Shown: piece after piece, positions 62,892 to 64,000 of the stretch
How the letters are laid out: every line of letters starts with the position of its first letter
Position numbering within the stretch: the stretch's first letter is position 1
From: Streptomyces sp. LX-29
Lineage (GTDB): Bacteria; Actinomycetota; Actinomycetes; Streptomycetales; Streptomycetaceae
Length of the DNA: 64,000 nucleotides
Direction: 5' to 3'
Assembly (NCBI RefSeq): GCF_029541745.1
Contig: NZ_CP089746.1
Location: 2,356,001-2,420,000 of the forward strand
Program-made: the position numbers and the translations under genes
The notes under the pieces: model-generated
Told to the model about the DNA's origin: nothing
The model's input: the letters and a program-made list of their open reading frames with translations, nothing else
Databases searched by the model: none

Positions 62892-64000
62892 TCAGGCGTC
62901 CTTGACGACCTTGGCGGCGTCGGTCTCGTCGCCGGCCGAGCCCTTGGTGGCGGACTTCGGGATCGGCTTGTCGGCCCGCAGCGCCTTCCAGACCTGCTGG
63001 GCCTTGGCCTCCATGGGCAGCACCCGGTTGGGGTCGTTCGGGTCGTACATCACCGGCAGCGTCACCATCTTGAGGTCCTCCGAGCCGATGCCCTTCAGCC
63101 CGCCCGCGAAGCTGAGCAGCTTGTCGACGGAGGCGAGGTCGGAGTCGGTGGTGAGCGCCTTGGTGGAGGTGTCGGCCAGGTCGTAGAGCTTCTTCGGGCT
63201 GCTGAACAGCCCCACGCCCTTGATCTGGTCGAGCAGCGCCTTGATGAACGCCTGCTGGAGCTGGATCCGGCCCAGGTCGCTGCCGTCGCCGACGCCCTTG
63301 CGGGTGCGCACCAGACCCAGCGCCTGCTCACCGTCGAGGGTGTGCTCGCCCGGCTCCAGGTCGAGGTGGCTGTCCTTGTCGTGGATGGGCTCGGTGGTGG
63401 TGATGTCCACGCCACCGAGCTCGTCTATGAGGTCCTTGAAGCCGGAGAAGTCGACCTCGAGGTAGTGGTCCATGCGGATGCCGGTCATGGACTCCACGGT
63501 CTTGACCGCGCAGGCGGGGCCGCCGACCTCGTACGCGGTGTTGAACATGGCCCGCCGCTGGGCCGGGGTGGTGGTCCCGTCCTTGGTGCAGGCGGGGCGC
63601 TCGATGAGGGTGTCGCGCGGGATCGAGACGACGCTGGCCGTCTTGTGGCCCTGGTAGACGTGCACCATCATCGCGGTGTCCGAGCGCGAGGAGCCCTCGT
63701 CCTGCCCGTACTTGCCGTTCTTGCCCGCGCGGGAGTCGGAGCCCAGGACGAGGATGTCCATCGAGCCGTCGTCGATGTCGGCGGGGCGGTCGGTGCCCAG
63801 CTGCGCGTTGATGTCGACGCCGGTGAGGTTGCCGTTGAGCTTGTAGTAGACGTAGCCGGCGCCGGCGCCGCCGACCACCAACACGCCGGCCAGCGACCAA
63901 CCGGTGATCATGAAGGCCTTGCGGCGGGTGCTGCGGGTCTTGCGGCGGCGGCCGGTGGCGCCCCCGGCACGACGGCGGCCTGCCCCCTGCCCCGTGCTGT
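62892..64000 (-). CDS. LytR-CpsA-Psr family cell-wall glycopolymer ligase (5' end outside window)
   Basis: An enzyme that attaches polymers to peptidoglycan at the outer face of the membrane. The visible part has an Arg/Lys-rich cytoplasmic start (TRSTRRKAF), one membrane helix (ITGWSLAGVLVVGGAGAGYVYY) and the LCP domain with DILVLGSDSRAG, RSDTAMMVHVY and VSIPRDT. The frame stays open to the end of the window, so the ATG at 63911 is probably internal. A possible terminator stem (CCGCCGCC/GGCGGCG) lies after its stop. It may use lipid carriers made by the WecA-like enzyme. Confidence 0.93.
   Translation of the reverse strand, partial: STGQGAGRRRAGGATGRRRKTRSTRRKAFMITGWSLAGVLVVGGAGAGYVYYKLNGNLTGVDINAQLGTDRPADIDDGSMDILVLGSDSRAGKNGKYGQDEGSSRSDTAMMVHVYQGHKTASVVSIPRDTLIERPACTKDGTTTPAQRRAMFNTAYEVGGPACAVKTVESMTGIRMDHYLEVDFSGFKDLIDELGGVDITTTEPIHDKDSHLDLEPGEHTLDGEQALGLVRTRKGVGDGSDLGRIQLQQAFIKALLDQIKGVGLFSSPKKLYDLADTSTKALTTDSDLASVDKLLSFAGGLKGIGSEDLKMVTLPVMYDPNDPNRVLPMEAKAQQVWKALRADKPIPKSATKGSAGDETDAAKVVKDA

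Overview
The window is GC-rich actinobacterial chromosome and almost certainly comes from a Streptomyces. The diagnostic genes are the polarised-growth coiled-coil pair scy/filP, the mismatch endonuclease nucS, a chiS-chiR-chiC chitinase locus, an IcmA-type B12 mutase and an atpIBEFHAGDC operon. From memory, the gene order follows the S. coelicolor core segment from pyk2 to just before rho. This looks like conserved core chromosome. I saw no rRNA, tRNA, CRISPR array, prophage or intact insertion sequence.

Layout. 1-16 kb: pyk; a minus-strand DUF6230/DUF6114/acidic-protein cluster; a thioredoxin-TPR protein; a TetR regulator with a near-perfect operator; icmA behind a perfect 20-bp palindrome; two DUF3817 membrane proteins; two MarR regulators; three tandem AIM24 genes; and an OmpR-type two-component system. 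16-19.5 kb: a secreted PepSY protein, meaB, thiolase and methylmalonyl-CoA epimerase. 19.7-26 kb: scy and filP, separated by 0.9 kb of noncoding, partly repetitive DNA. 26-31 kb: two tandemly duplicated ABC exporters around an unknown gene. 31-38 kb: a small zinc-ligand protein, an LLM oxidoreductase with a TTA codon, an SCO5389-type protein, nucS, a cluster of three intergenic repeats, a large membrane-anchored NTPase and a STAS protein. 38-45 kb: 3-hydroxyacyl-CoA dehydrogenase, a TetR divergent from a DrrAB-type exporter, a PduO-type cobalamin adenosyltransferase, a membrane protein and chiSR. 45-47 kb: chiC. 47-64 kb, all on the minus strand: DUF2550, the ATP synthase operon, a WecA-like transferase, glyA, a phosphatase-like protein, the TsaC-family gene, prmC, prfA, rpmE and the 3' part of an LCP gene.

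How the genes work together. IcmA, MeaB, the epimerase, the thiolase, the hydroxyacyl-CoA dehydrogenase and the adenosyltransferase form a dispersed set for coenzyme-B12-dependent acyl-CoA metabolism. Scy and FilP organise hyphal tips. ChiS/ChiR probably act on the paired 12-bp repeats in the chiC promoter.

Most notable observations. Eleven genes share a promoter layout (a TANNNT hexamer 6-8 nt before the start codon, without a Shine-Dalgarno) that predicts leaderless transcripts. The low-molecular-weight phosphatase homologue has Ser in place of its nucleophilic Cys. Several high-quality palindromes mark likely operators. An 8-codon ORF with its own Shine-Dalgarno sits against the TsaC-family start. 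A dispersed intergenic repeat family occurs after nucS and after a MarR gene.
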